A DNA stretch of 64,000 nucleotides. It comes from Cristatella mucedo (taxonomy: Eukaryota > Bryozoa > Phylactolaemata > Cristatellidae). Below, piece after piece: positions 1-10,673 of the stretch. The translations under genes and the position numbers were made by a program. The notes under the pieces were generated by a model that saw only the letters and a program-made list of their open reading frames with translations, was not told the origin of the DNA and made no database searches. Where the stretch lies: NCBI GenBank assembly GCA_009760855.2, contig WPIO01000047.1, positions 1,917,501 through 1,981,500 of the forward strand, written 5' to 3'. The first letter of the stretch is position 1; the number at the start of each line of letters is the position of its first letter.

Positions 1-2780
1 TCATTAAGTGTAGGAATGGGACAGCTAATTTATTGTCCACACAGGACCTGAGGGCTCAAAGAGGCTGGAACTGAAGCAGCAGTTCAGCTAGGTACGAAGA
101 AACCAAGCCGTGGCAGGCCTTGTGGGTCAGCGTAAGAACTTTGCTCTGCATCCGTTGACCAACCGGCAGCCATCAGCCATCCTAGCTTTTTTAGCAACGG
201 AGACACGCGGTCTAACATCTGGGATTTGCAAACTAGCCTCGCAGCAATATTCATTACCAGCTGCAGTAGCCTAGTACATTTTCAGTATCCCAGCCGAAAT
301 AGAATTTCAATAATCTTGCCGAGACAGAACCAAGGAGCAAGTTAACTTTTTTGAAAGCCAGCTTAGAAGACAGTTCCTAATCTTAGATACGGATCGGACA
401 GGATAGTTAGCTGTGGAAGCAGTCCTCCTAATTAAGCTTTCAAAATTTATGCCGCAGTCAAAGACGACAGGTAAATTTCGAGTGCATGATCGCACAACAG
501 CATCACCTATTAAAAGGGCAAAGCCTTCTAGTCCAGCAACACGTTTGTGTGAGCTACTTCTGGTACCAACGAGTGGCAGATCCGTTTTTATCATTGTATA
601 GTTACAGGAAATTGGCCGAAATCCAGGATCGAATGTCTGTAAGGCAGGCATTCAGCTTAGCAGTGGCTGCAGCATATTCCGAGGGTTTACATACAAAATT
701 CAGCTGAATATTGTCAAAACGAAAGGGATAGCCAATTCCAAGGGATCGAATCACTTTTCTGAGCGGTGGAGCATAGATGAAGAGTCGCAAAGGTCCGAGG
801 ACGGACCCTTGTAGAACTACACAGGTGACTGGTCTGCTGGATGAGACCTGACGTCCACACGATACCAATTGAACACAATCGGACAAGTAAGATTTAAGCG
901 AAGCCAGTGCCTTGTCTGTCAGACCAATCGTATTCATTAGTAGTTCAAGTAGAATATCGTGACCAATGGCGTCGAAGGCAGCAGATAGATCTAGCAAGGC
1001 TAGGAAAGTGACATTAACGTCAGCGTTGCTGCATAGGATGTCATTGGTTAAACGGAAGAGAGCAGTTTCAGTGGAGTCGGCTGCTTGAACCTCGATCGAA
1101 GCATTTCTGAAAATTCACTCTTTTTGATGTTCGCTGCTAGCTTTTTAGCGATAGTTTCTTCAAGAATCTCCGACAAAAATGGCAACCTGAGCGATAGCTG
1201 GAAAAGACCCCCGTATCTTATCCGGGTTTTTTAAGTATCGATCTAACGACAGATGATTTTAAAGACTTGTGTATGTACTATTTTTCCAGAGAAAAAGCAA
1301 AAATCTCAGTTATTGCTGGGCTAAGTTTATCTGCCAGTAAAGTCCGCAGAGATGATATATAGGGTCTTCAAGAGACGGGCTTGTTTTGCCAAAACTTATT
1401 AAGGTAGCTATATCGCACGCAGAAACCACCAAAAAATCTTTTAGGAAAGGTGTCATAGGTTGCGATTCAATAATTGCTTTTGTCAGAGAGGGCTTCGTGA
1501 AGGCATGCATGTGCACAATTCTTTCAGTAAAGAAGGCTGAACAGTTTTTGGCTGAACCATTAATATCTGAGGATCGAGGCCCCTCAGAATTAGCCAGCAA
1601 ATTCCTTACCGTGTTATATATTTGTTTTGGGTCTGACTAGCGGGACTTCAGTTTTTAAGTGAAAAATGAAGCTCCGACATTTCTAAGCTTCCGGTTGTAT
1701 AACCAAAGGAAGACTTTGGGCTTGACTGGATCTTCATCCGACTCTGACTTCCTAAAGTGTCGGTAAAGCCACGGCGCATCTGTTGAAGTTTTTTCTAACT
1801 TGAAAGAAATCTTCACGACTTTGTATACGGACAGAATGCACAGGAACGCGCTTGCAAAGGGCAATCCTTAGTTTCATCTTAGCTGCCTCAGTGGGGGTAT
1901 CAAGGCTGTTGGTCTTGCATGCTGACCCTGATGTCACCCCTAACCATGTCATTCATGTTGTTTATCAAGGATGATATTACTCACCATTCAATCGCGTTTC
2001 CCTTTGCAGCAAATGTAAAGCACCCAGAAAGAGATCGAGTTACCTGAAGGCGCTTTATCGATTGCATTATTATTATTATTATTAGTCTGGGTGCAGACTA
2101 AGGAGACCTGCCTAACGTAAGAATTAAAAAACTTTTCTTGGTCGATCCTTTTTACGCTGCGTCGCGTGTCAAACTTGACGTCATCCTGTAGGTACAACGG
2201 AGGAGCAGGAGCAGTAAACGAGTAGAAAACGAGTAATGATCCGAGAGAATGTCAGCGAGCACACAGCAATGCTAGTGGGGCTGAAATCCTTAGTGATAAC
2301 GAGATCCAAGATACGGCCGCCGATGTGAGTGGTATTATTAGCGTGTTGAACCAAGCCAAAGTTCTTCAGACAGTCGAAAAATGAGCGGAACTAGTTTTGC
2401 TAGGGTTGCCAACGTGAATATTGATGTCTCCTGCAATCAGTAACGGTCCGTGGCGCACAGTGAGGAACTCCAAAAACTCCTCTATTGGCAAGTTTAGAGT
2501 TCCAGATGGAGGTCGGTATATCATAACAGTGAGAGGCACTGTCCTTGATTAGGACCTGATTAAAAATGAATCAAACGATCGCTAATGCGAAAAAACGCAT
2601 GTTTTGTGGCCTAGCGATTTTCGAACAACAATAGCAACCCCACCACCAACCTGGTCAGATCGTATGGACTGAAAGAAGTAGAACTCGGATGGGCATGGTC
2701 TCAGGTATACAGCGACGTTGCGCTTGACGCTGGCGCCCTTTCTATCTAATTTACATTGAATATTATATATATCGTCGCTG
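1..2780 (-). mobile_element. Decayed LINE family B (endonuclease + reverse transcriptase), runs off the window start
   Basis: Read on the minus strand this is a non-LTR retrotransposon. The endonuclease part lies near 2720-2280, with GGGVAIVVRKS and the core AGDINIHVGN. The reverse transcriptase part lies near 997-602, with LDLSAAFDAIGHD (palm motif A) and QGSVLGPL. The YADD catalytic site that should follow is replaced by a sequence reading FRFDN, so this copy is dead. The C-terminal and 3' parts continue to base 1. Stops and frame changes are frequent. The segment 1-560 resembles 62500-63370 and 30045-30620, and the endonuclease part resembles 46331-46990, which defines the family. A family A tail is inserted at 1905-2090. 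Boundaries are approximate. Confidence 0.75.
1905..2090 (+). mobile_element. LINE family A 3' end nested in family B element
   Basis: The segment carries the family A 3' landmarks in order: the TGCATGCTGACCCTG block, the CATTCAATCGC block, CCTTTGCAGCAAATGTAAAG, the AGAAAGAGATCGAG core and a terminal (ATT)n run near 2067-2085. It lies inside the oppositely oriented family B element. Confidence 0.7.
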
Positions 2781-2789
2781 GTATTTTAT

Positions 2790-3984
2790 TAGCGCTAGGG
2801 ATTGGCGAGTAGCGAACCTAGGGGGGCCGACTGCAGACTTGCCCGCTCCTCTGCTCACGGCCTTGGTATTCCGCAGCCCGTTACTTTGCTGTTGCGCTAT
2901 AAAGCAAAGCGATGTCTGGAGGCACCGTTCTCACTACCCTCGCTACCCTCGCACTCTTTTGCATGCTTGCTTTACTATAGTCCCTTAGGCGTGCAAGACG
3001 CTGGCGACGACGAGTGCCCTGAAGCAAGTTCCATCGCATAGATAGTAGTTGTAAGGCCAGCTGCGCTTTGGACTGCTTACCGAGTTGAATAGCTCGAAGC
3101 CAACGGTATCAGCACGGTTGCATCTACTGGTGACGTCAGAACAAATACCCTTTACTAGTAATAATTACAAAAAAATAAGTTATACGAAGTAATAATAAGT
3201 CTTTCTTACGGCGCTCTAAGAGAGTCTACTCTCTGCGCAGGCAATTTACAAATGGCTACAAGAGAAGCGACTGCTGACAGTTAATTAAAAGCAGCGCATC
3301 TTGTTTAATCAAGCGTGCAGCAGGAGGAAAGACGACACTAACCGCACCGCTTGTTAGTAAGACGCCTGGTTAGTAGCACAGAGGGAATCGTGCATTAGTA
3401 TGCACTCAAAGAGCGTTAGAGCAAAGGTCACTCGGTGCGCCTATACAAAAGCGCGCCGCTCCAACGGAGGCGGACTCAGAACAAACAAGCAGGGACACAA
3501 GGACACTCATTCGGTCGGTGCTGAGGCTGCAAGGAATTGTAGGTCGGTTTGTAGCTTCTTTTCGAGCGTTGCCAGATATTTATACTGCGACCGGTAAAGC
3601 ATAGCATCATCAATTAAGATTCAGGATGAACAAATCATGTCAATAGTTATTTTTCTAACCGCACGTGAATACGTGTTGCAGCTAAGCACGGAGTGTCGGA
3701 GGGAGACCGCGATCCGTGTTTTGGCTAATTAGCCAACGAGGCTAAATTGGGGCAGCTGCTGAGCAGGAAGCTTCACATTTGCTCTCGTAGAAGACCGACT
3801 AATCCCAGAGTTTACGCGTTTGGACTTGGCGGATAAGGTTTTCCGTAGATCACTCCAAATTTAGCGTGGCAAGCAAGGATGGTAGAAAGTCCAACCCAGT
3901 GACCCCCTTGCAAAAGGAGCTGGAATGACTCTCGCTAGATAAACAGAACTAAAGAATTAAAATTATAAATTTAAATCCTAGATG
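2790..3984. other. Unassigned, no gene seen
   Basis: About 1.2 kb between LINE and SINE copies. Short open frames exist on both strands, but none has a recognisable motif, a splice context or similarity to the rest of the window. A short hydrophobic frame near 2910-2980 soon hits a stop. Confidence 0.4.
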
Positions 3985-4135
3985 ATTAAACAGCCTTTTT
4001 TGTATAGCGACAGATGAGCCTTGACTGCTATCACCACCACTCGCAGTGGCGATAAAGGATCGCCCCCGCAGGAATCGAACCCACGACCTCGGGACCGAGG
4101 TCGTGAAAGCAACCGCCTTACCTAAGAAGTGTTCC
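3985..4135 (-). mobile_element. tRNA-derived SINE, copy 1
   Basis: On the minus strand this reads as a tRNA-like head with a CCTCG/CGAGG stem and a box B sequence GGTTCGATTCC. It is followed by a body with GCGATCCTTTATCGCCACTG and a 3' end near AAAAAAGGCTGTTTAATC. The same order of blocks recurs at 6995, 10234, 37640 and 46031. It is not called as a tRNA gene because box A and the acceptor stem are degenerate and a SINE body is attached. Confidence 0.65.
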
Positions 4136-4329
4136 TAATCAGACGCAAAAAGACCCGCTTAAGCTTGGCTCATTAATTTACAGCTGAACAGCTAAGCCGG
4201 TTATAGCCGCCTCGTGCCCTCAGGTCTTCTTTGAAGCATAAATAATTAGCCGTCCCATTCGCACACTGAAATACCATCGACAATAGAAGAAGTTCGCTCA
4301 GCGGACCCTATGCATTTCGAGCTGACTGA

Positions 4330-4520
4330 CAAAGTTTTAGTGCAACATCTGTGCCTTATCTCCTGCTGCCGACTCTGAGGCGTTCTATACAGCCGTCCAG
4401 CTACTTCTGCACTACTCGCCCCTCCTTCGACTATCGTCGAGGCTGAACTCTCTCCTCATCGCTGTGCCGAGACGCCGTCTGTTGGCTACCGTATTCTGGC
4501 TGCGAAAGTCGCCGCGCAGG
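4330..4520 (+). mobile_element. LINE family B 3' fragment
   Basis: Shares the family B blocks CTCCTGCTGCCGACT and GTCTGTTGGCTACCG with the copies at 16000-16340 and 57560-57760, in the same orientation. It is short, diverged and without a usable frame. Confidence 0.5.
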
Positions 4521-6994
4521 CTTTTGAGCGACCCCTGGAGAAGCTTTCCATCGTAATAGCACCCAGTGAGTTTCGTGAAAGTCGCTGATTGAGATACGTT
4601 GCATATCGTACAATATCGTCTAGGTGTTAGTGCGGAGGGGGTTCGTGAAGTATGCCACGTTTGGATAGACCGCGTGCGCAAGAAATAATACCCCACGGCG
4701 GCTACATCAAAGATTGATATTGAAATGCGAAAGCTCGCAAAGGATGATGGCTTAGTTGCTCCGCTGAAGTCACCAGTCTCGCTTCCAGAATCGATTGGCT
4801 CAGAAACTGGCTCAAAAAAGGATCGATGCGACCGAATAATTGCTACGACATATATCCTAGCGCGAGCTGACATCCTCGAAGGTGACAGCGTGACTAGCTA
4901 CGCAATGCTCGCCGCGCTGGGCTTGAGCGCCAGCAGCGGGCAGCTCATTGCCGCCAATTACGGTCGATACATCCCAAGCTATTTACAGAATGTCAACGTC
5001 AATGAAGCTCAACTAGGCTATCGTGTAACGTATGATTGGAGGCAATCACGAGCTACTGCTTCACTGTCCCGACGAATTCCATTGGTTGCACCATGTCACG
5101 CCCAGCTATTTTTCTAATCGTTCTCTTCAATCAGGACTGAGAATACCCGAGATAACGCTCAATCGGCTGACCTTATCAGGCAGCTCCCACGCTACGCCTT
5201 CAGCTCCGCTGCTCCAGATAAATGCTGCCTGCTGTGCACCATCTTGACGGACGCTGCTCCTCAAAAGCTTTTCCTCCGATCAGGCTTGCTAGCGGCCTTA
5301 GTGCATAACGCTCGACTCTCAAATAAATTTCGTGAGATTAAGGTAGCGAAGCAAGGGTTTATGACAAGGAAATTTAGTTGGCAGTCATATGCTCGCGTCG
5401 CCGCTATTTTCGCTGTTACCGGGTCAATTTCAGCGCGTGTATGCTACGTGCATTGATAATCAAATGATCCCTTTACACCAGCGTACCAACTCAGTCTTGT
5501 CGCTCTGCTTTTTACTGGATCGCTTTCATAAAATGATGCGAATTTTCACAAAGAAGGAATCCTGCCAAAAATTTGCCGTGACAGTTTGCAATTTCTTTCC
5601 TTAATGCCCAAGCCAACGAATTACCAGCCCACTGACTCATTTTGTCATCGCCGTCGGGCTACAGACTAAGCATGACTAAACGCGGCGGCGGCGCGTGCTG
5701 ACCGGACTAGCGAAAGGAGAGCGGCGAGCTATTGTGCGCTAGCTATATGCGCTACGCATGCTCTGTACGTGCTCAGTCGAGGACTCTATTTCGGAGCTGA
5801 CGCTAGCGGCAGCCAGCAGGGCGCAGTGCGGTGAATTAAAGTGGACCCGAGCGGCGCGCAGACGAGGAGCGCACGAGAGAACGCTGAAAGCGACGACAAA
5901 GCAAAGTGGCCTAGTGATGCAGCTGCAAAAGAGCGGATCAGCGGCGGCGGCGGCGGCGCAGTCCGGGTGAGCTCTCGGTGGCGGTGCCGGAGCGGCGGTC
6001 GGCGAGAGCGAGTGCCGCCGCAGTCCGGAGACGTGCCGTGAATAAGCATCGAGGGTGCATTCGCGGCGGCAGCCGGTGGTAGTTTGACAAGTGCATTAAG
6101 AGGTTACAATTTGCAATATGAGGTCATTCAAATTGGAAAGCCAAAATTTGACGGGCTGAGACGGTCGTCTTTGAAAAATTTGACTCGCATTTGTCGTTTG
6201 ATTAGGATTCGCAGCGTATTATATTGTAAAGGTGAACCGCAGGCCGCTTGAAACCCACCGAACAATGAAACTGTCACCCCCTCTGGACAAACGGAAGTGC
6301 ACCCCGCATGTGGACAGCCGCCAGGCAGTCTCTGTAGAGCTGATATGGTGTCGATTGGCATGGTAAGTGTTTTATTTATATGCTGTGGGAGAAGCGCTTG
6401 TAGCAGAAAGTACAACTTGGTGGCCAGCGGCTGCAAACCGAAAACTCGAAACTGTAAGCTAGCAAGCATGAAAAGCTGAACCCATAAACCAGTCGCGGAG
6501 CCAGGGGGTAGAGGGAAACTGTCCACCCATGGACGGATGGAATTACCTATGTTTTGGGGCAAATTTCCTCAGGCCTAAAGGGGAAGGAAAGGAACCCGTG
6601 GCCCGAACCTGAACACTTTCCCCCGAACTGAAAGTCTTCTCTCCGCCCCTACCCGAAATCCTAAGGACCTAACCATTAACCTTAAACAGTAAGTCCCAAA
6701 TACAAAATTCTGAAACTTAAATATAAGCATATATATATATATACATATATTTTTATATAGAAGCAAGCTTTGCGATGCATATGAATGTACGATATCGCGA
6801 AACTGAGTTCTCGATGTTATTGCTACGAGCATGGTGCATATAGTTGGATCCGGATGGCTATTTCTAGATACGCATCGACGTACTTAACTAGTTGTTATGT
6901 ACTTACGCGTAGACATTAAAGGTCAGTCTCCAAATAAGGACTGTTATCTGTTACGAATGGGTTGTTCATAATAATAAAAATTATTATGACCAAC
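4521..6994. other. GC-rich unassigned region; possible 5' exon near 5758-5966
   Basis: No recognised gene. A 130-codon frame at 4725-5117 has an ATG but no recognisable motif. Around 5640-6060 the DNA is very GC-rich and CpG-rich. There a frame from ATG 5758 runs 69 codons and 2 bases to a consensus-like donor, CCGG|GTGAGC, after base 5966, and could be a first or untranslated exon of the downstream receptor gene. An AT run lies near 6726-6750. A short A/T palindrome sits near 6964-6990. Confidence 0.3.
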
Positions 6995-7085
6995 CGATTT
7001 TTAACAGATGACAGCCCCAGTAAAGGATCGCCCACGGCAGTAACTCAAACCCATTAAATCGGGACCGAGGTCATGCTCTAAAGGT
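6995..7085 (-). mobile_element. tRNA-derived SINE, copy 2 (fragment)
   Basis: Carries the AAAGGATCGCCCACGGCAG block and a GGGACCGAGGTCATG stem region, matching the SINE copies at 3985 and 46031 on the minus strand. It is truncated and diverged at the box B region. Confidence 0.5.
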
Positions 7086-8045
7086 GCAGTCCTTCTAAAA
7101 CACCATCAGAAAAGCATGTTAAGTATATTGAGGTAGCAGAGCGATAGGCGAGCAGTAGCAGAAAGGCTGCAGAGCCGGTCTCTCTGCCTGACAATCTCTT
7201 CCCGGAGGCCGCCGAGCCACCCACGCGAAGTACCGAACTGCCGTGATTGGGCGCAACAGGGCTTGTTCTCCGAAGCACTCAGTGCACATCCGCCGCCACA
7301 CTTTGGCGCCCGATCGCCGTGGAAAACGCAAAGAGGCGTCTTTCTCGATTGACTGCTGAGCGGACGCTAGTTTTCAGAAGATACGAAGCGGCGCTGCAAT
7401 CATGGAGTTTTCTTCGCCTGAATACCAGTGTGTGCTCCGCGCCGCCCGCCCGCGCCTAGCCGCCTACAGCGAACAGATGAATGATCAGTGTCGGGCAGCA
7501 CGACGACAACGACGATCGCGAGCTGCGAGCATAATCTCTTTGCGATGCGATGTTTAGCGTGTCTTTGTCCCTTAGACGTGCCGATACTGCAGCGTTGTGC
7601 GCTCGTCTGCCACCCGCCGCCGCCGTCGCTGGAGGCCGTGCGCCGGAGGTGGCGGCGCGTCGGCCCGCAGAAAGAGTACGCAGAAAAAAAAGTACATTAG
7701 AGCGCGTCGCGTCGCGCTCGAAATGGGTTCGTTAATTAACTTCAGTCCTACGACGGGCTCGTCCAACGAGCGCGTTATAATCATGCGGCGAAGCCCAGAA
7801 CGCCCGCCACCGGCGACGCCGCCACGCGCGTCTGCTCCGTTCCGAGGTACTGACGCGTCGCTCAGGGTCATCGAAGCGCAAGTCGTATTCCGGCGCCTGC
7901 GCCCGTGCCGCCTTCTCGGTCGGCGCCGTCGCTCGACGCCATAACCTACCCGGACTTCCGGTGAAGGGAGTCCGGATTCGCAAGCGCAAGGATTATCGAT
8001 GCAGCTTGAGCCGACCGGAGAAACGTGGCCTCACGCTCTGAGCTA

Positions 8046-8047
<2 letters not shown>

Positions 8048-8130
<83 letters not shown>

Positions 8131-8134
8131 TTCT
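8048..8134. repeat. (CT)n microsatellite
   Basis: An almost pure CT run of about 85 bases with one A interruption. It ends 20 bases before the inferred splice acceptor of the first receptor exon and so would form its polypyrimidine tract in the transcript. Confidence 0.95.
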
Positions 8135-8153
8135 CATACGGAACGCATTTCAG

Positions 8154-8619
8154 GCACAACCAGCCTAATCGCAGCGGCGATGACCTGCTGTGTCGCGTGC
8201 AGAGCGCCTGGACGGTGGCGTCGAGCGTGTCCAGCTTTTCGTGGTCCGTCGTCATCGCCGTCAACGTGCACGCCACTGTCGTGAGCCGCAGTTGCACTCG
8301 CATGCGACCACTGGGAGGTGATGGTGTCGGCGGCAATGGTGTTGGCTCGTGCAGCGCTTGGCGCGGCAGTAGCGCGGCAGCGCACATCGTCTCATGGGGA
8401 CTTCCGGTAGCCATAAGCGTCGTGGCGTGGAGCCAGGGCGCGCTCGGTCTTGACGAGTGCTCACCGTTCGCCTGGTGGTGCTGGGTTAAGAAGACGGACG
8501 AGACCGACTGGCTGATGTTCATCCTCTGGCAGCTGTTCGCCGGCAAAGCGTGGGAAATCGTCGCCAACGTGGCCGTCACCTGTCTCTACTTCCTCGTTAA
8601 GCTGCACATCGGAAAGCAC
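8154..8619 (+). CDS. GPR157: GPR157-like receptor, exon with TM3-TM5
   Basis: Encodes the middle of a seven-transmembrane receptor of the GPR157 group (cAMP-receptor-like, G-protein-coupled, plasma membrane). The acceptor is GCATTTCAG|G at 8153. The exon starts with the last base of a codon, then 155 codons. Order: an extracellular Cys (LLCRVQ), TM3 (VASSVSSFSWSVVIAV), an intracellular loop with a Gly-rich insert (GGDGVGGNGVG), TM4 starting HIVSWGLPVAISVVAW, the family-typical WWCWVKKTDE before TM5, then TM5 from LMFILWQLFAGKAWEIVANV to CLYFLVKLHI. The Cys of LLCRVQ and that of WWCW are the expected disulfide pair. The donor is AAGCAC|GTACGT after 8619, phase 0. The open frame runs on to 9009 only through intron and a GCG repeat. 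TM1-TM2 lie in an exon I could not find. The Gly-rich loop is longer than in vertebrate GPR157 as I recall it. Confidence 0.82.
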
Positions 8620-8679
8620 GTACGTAACGTAGCCCTCGGCCGAGCGTGCGCTTCGAAGGGGATCGATGGCTGGCTCGTT

Positions 8680-8764
<85 letters not shown>
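8680..8764. repeat. (GCG)n microsatellite in intron
   Basis: About 28 uninterrupted GCG units, starting 60 bases after the donor of the TM3-TM5 exon. Reading through gives a polyalanine or polyarginine stretch in other frames. These are artefacts of the repeat. Confidence 0.95.
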
Positions 8765-8767
<3 letters not shown>

Positions 8768-9144
8768 GGCAAAGAGGCGGCGCAGCTAGAGGGCGCACTG
8801 CAGCAGACGCTTCTAGGTCTTGGCTGACGGTTTGCTCGCATCTCTCGTCTGCTGCGCGAGTGTCGATGGGCAGCCGCCGAGGTCGACGCATTGGCGGCAG
8901 CGCTCTCAGTGCGGCGCTAAATTGGTCGACGACGAATAAAGCTTCTGAAGGACTCGCTACTCAAGGAGCGCTTAGGAAAAGCTCTTTTCGAACCGCTGCC
9001 TCGTTCTGAGCGGTACAGAGCGTCACTTGCTGTCGTTCTTTAGCGTCCGGGGTCTGCGTAGAGCAGCGGGAGAGCGGCTTGACGCATAGTCGAGGTCAGT
9101 AGCTGGCGGCTAGCAGCTAGCAGTTTAAAGAGGCCCGAAACGAA

Positions 9145-9640
9145 CAATATTAATAATAATAATGATAGCACACTTGATAAAGCGCCCTCAGATAATTCTA
9201 TCTCTTTCTAGGCGCTTTACATTTTCTGGAAAGGAAACACGATCAAAAATTGAGTGGTATCGTACTTGTTAAAAAAAATCAATAACACGGTTAGGGGTGA
9301 CCTTCACAGGGTCACCACGCAAGTGTGGTTAGTGGCAGCATGCACAGTGTCAGCACGCATAATCACATAAAGGATGAATCGCAGAAAGCCACTAAACGCT
9401 GTCCTAAATAGGTGTTTTAAGTTTCTTTCTAAATATGGTCAAGTCAGGGGATGTCGTGACGCAAGTCGGGAGTGAGTTCCTAGCTTTGGGAGCATACGAA
9501 CCAAATGCACGGCCTCCAAAGGATTTGAGGTTCGTACTAGGCTTAGGTAAACAATTAGTTTCCAAAAAGCGAGTGGTACGACACTTGGCCTCTTGGCGGA
9601 GTAGATCTGCTAGGTTGGCTGGAGCCAAATAATGATGGCG
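9145..9640 (-). mobile_element. LINE family A fragment in receptor intron
   Basis: The minus strand reads the C-terminal end of the family A polymerase (LKSFGGRAFGSYAPKARNS, LPTCVTTSPDLT) and then the family 3' end with a (TTA)n-type tail at 9145-9165. Similarity to other copies stops near 9635. A GC-rich segment of different origin follows and continues the open frame to 9928. Confidence 0.75.
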
Positions 9641-10233
9641 ACGCAAGGCGAGAAGCTCAGTCGAATGCGCATGAGAGTAGCGAATGAGAATCGGGACGGT
9701 GAGAACGGAGAGGCACCAAAGGATAGCTCTCAAATCCGTGAAGCGTTGCTCGGCTGCATCACGTCGGAGATTCAGATTTCGCAGTCCAGATTTCAAATTT
9801 TCCGATGAGCGCCGTTCGGACTCGCGCCCGAGCCTCGGATCCGGCTGAAGGGAGAGATTGTCACCGGTGCAGATATCTCGGATCACTCCGAGCGCGGTGA
9901 ATCGCAGCGCTCGGAGTGACCCATTCATCAGCTCGGAGGAAAGGAGCAGCGCGGTGAGCTGAGCGCACCGTCCGCTAAAAGGCAGACGCTGGCGTTACGA
10001 CAATGGCTGCTCACCAAGAGCCGACGTAGGAGAGCCGTTCGGCAGGGGGCGTGCGCGGATCCGTGGGCAATGAATCCCAGGCAGAGGGGCATCACCCTGC
10101 CGCTACAGATCAGCATCCATTGGCTCAGTGAGCGCGAAATCTCAATGCCAGCGTTGCTCCTCGTCATCAAATTCAAAGATTGACGCGCTCCTGTCCCTGT
10201 AGATTCAATCTAAATCAATGAGCACTTGCTAAT
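9641..10233. other. GC-rich intron block with a 13-bp hairpin
   Basis: The block lies inside receptor intron 1 and is not similar to the LINE copies. A perfect inverted repeat, TCACTCCGAGCGC at 9883-9895 and its complement at 9907-9919, leaves an 11-base loop. No coding function is recognised, although the minus strand is open from 9928 into the LINE fragment. Confidence 0.4.
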
Positions 10234-10372
10234 TCAACAGCCTCACTTGTATAGCGGCAGAAGGACCCCAATGGCTGTCATCACCGCTTGCACGTGGCTG
10301 CATACGATTGCCCACTGCAAGATTCAAACTCGCAACTCAGATCGCGAAGAGCGAGAACCTCACCTCCACGGA
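10234..10372 (-). mobile_element. tRNA-derived SINE, copy 3
   Basis: Begins with an AACAGCCTCACTTGTATAGC block and contains GCTGTCATCACCGCTTGCA and GATTGCCCACTGCA. These are in the same order and orientation as the SINE at 3985, with a degenerate box B. Confidence 0.55.
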
Positions 10373-10628
10373 TATTACTAAAAACGCTTGATGCGACTCT
10401 CATGTTTTGCTCACGCGGCCTCCAAGTTGAGACGAACTGACGCCAAACATAATCTTGTCGTGGTTGCGCTCTCGCGGAAAATGGCGTTAATCCTCGGGCT
10501 CCCGTTTTCGTCTGAGGCGCACCAACGAGCACAATCGGCGAGGCATCGACATCTGCCGCCGCCGACGCTGCATTCAAACTGTGGTGGGGGTCCACTTGCA
10601 CGCGTGCACGCACAGCGTGACCGAAAGA

Positions 10629-10673
10629 AACGAGCCAGTAGAGACAGGTGACGGCGGCCACGTTAGCGACGAT
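10629..10673 (-). pseudogene. Inverted partial copy of receptor TM5 exon
   Basis: On the minus strand about 45 bases closely match the end of the TM3-TM5 exon (8551-8598). The encoded peptide IVANVAAVTCLYWLV parallels IVANVAVTCLYFLV of the exon. One extra codon (GCC) is inserted and a few bases are substituted. Sequence on either side does not match the exon, and the frame around it (minus, 10784-10281) shows no further receptor motif. This is best read as a short inverted duplication inside the gene's own intron. A diverged exon of a second receptor gene on the other strand is the alternative. Confidence 0.6.

Noticed and set aside
4055-4130. tRNA gene
   Set aside because: Box B is clear, but the acceptor stem does not close, box A is weak, and a SINE body shared with four other loci is attached.
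4725-5117. 130-codon ATG frame
   Set aside because: No motif, no splice context and an overlapping 153-codon frame on the other strand. Chance in stop-poor DNA is likely.
8461-8891. Minus-strand poly-Arg and poly-Ala frames
   Set aside because: Shadows of the GCG repeat and the receptor exon.
8197-9009. A 270-codon frame including a polyalanine run, as a single protein
   Set aside because: It starts at GTG. The first part is the receptor exon; after 8619 it is intron and a GCG microsatellite.
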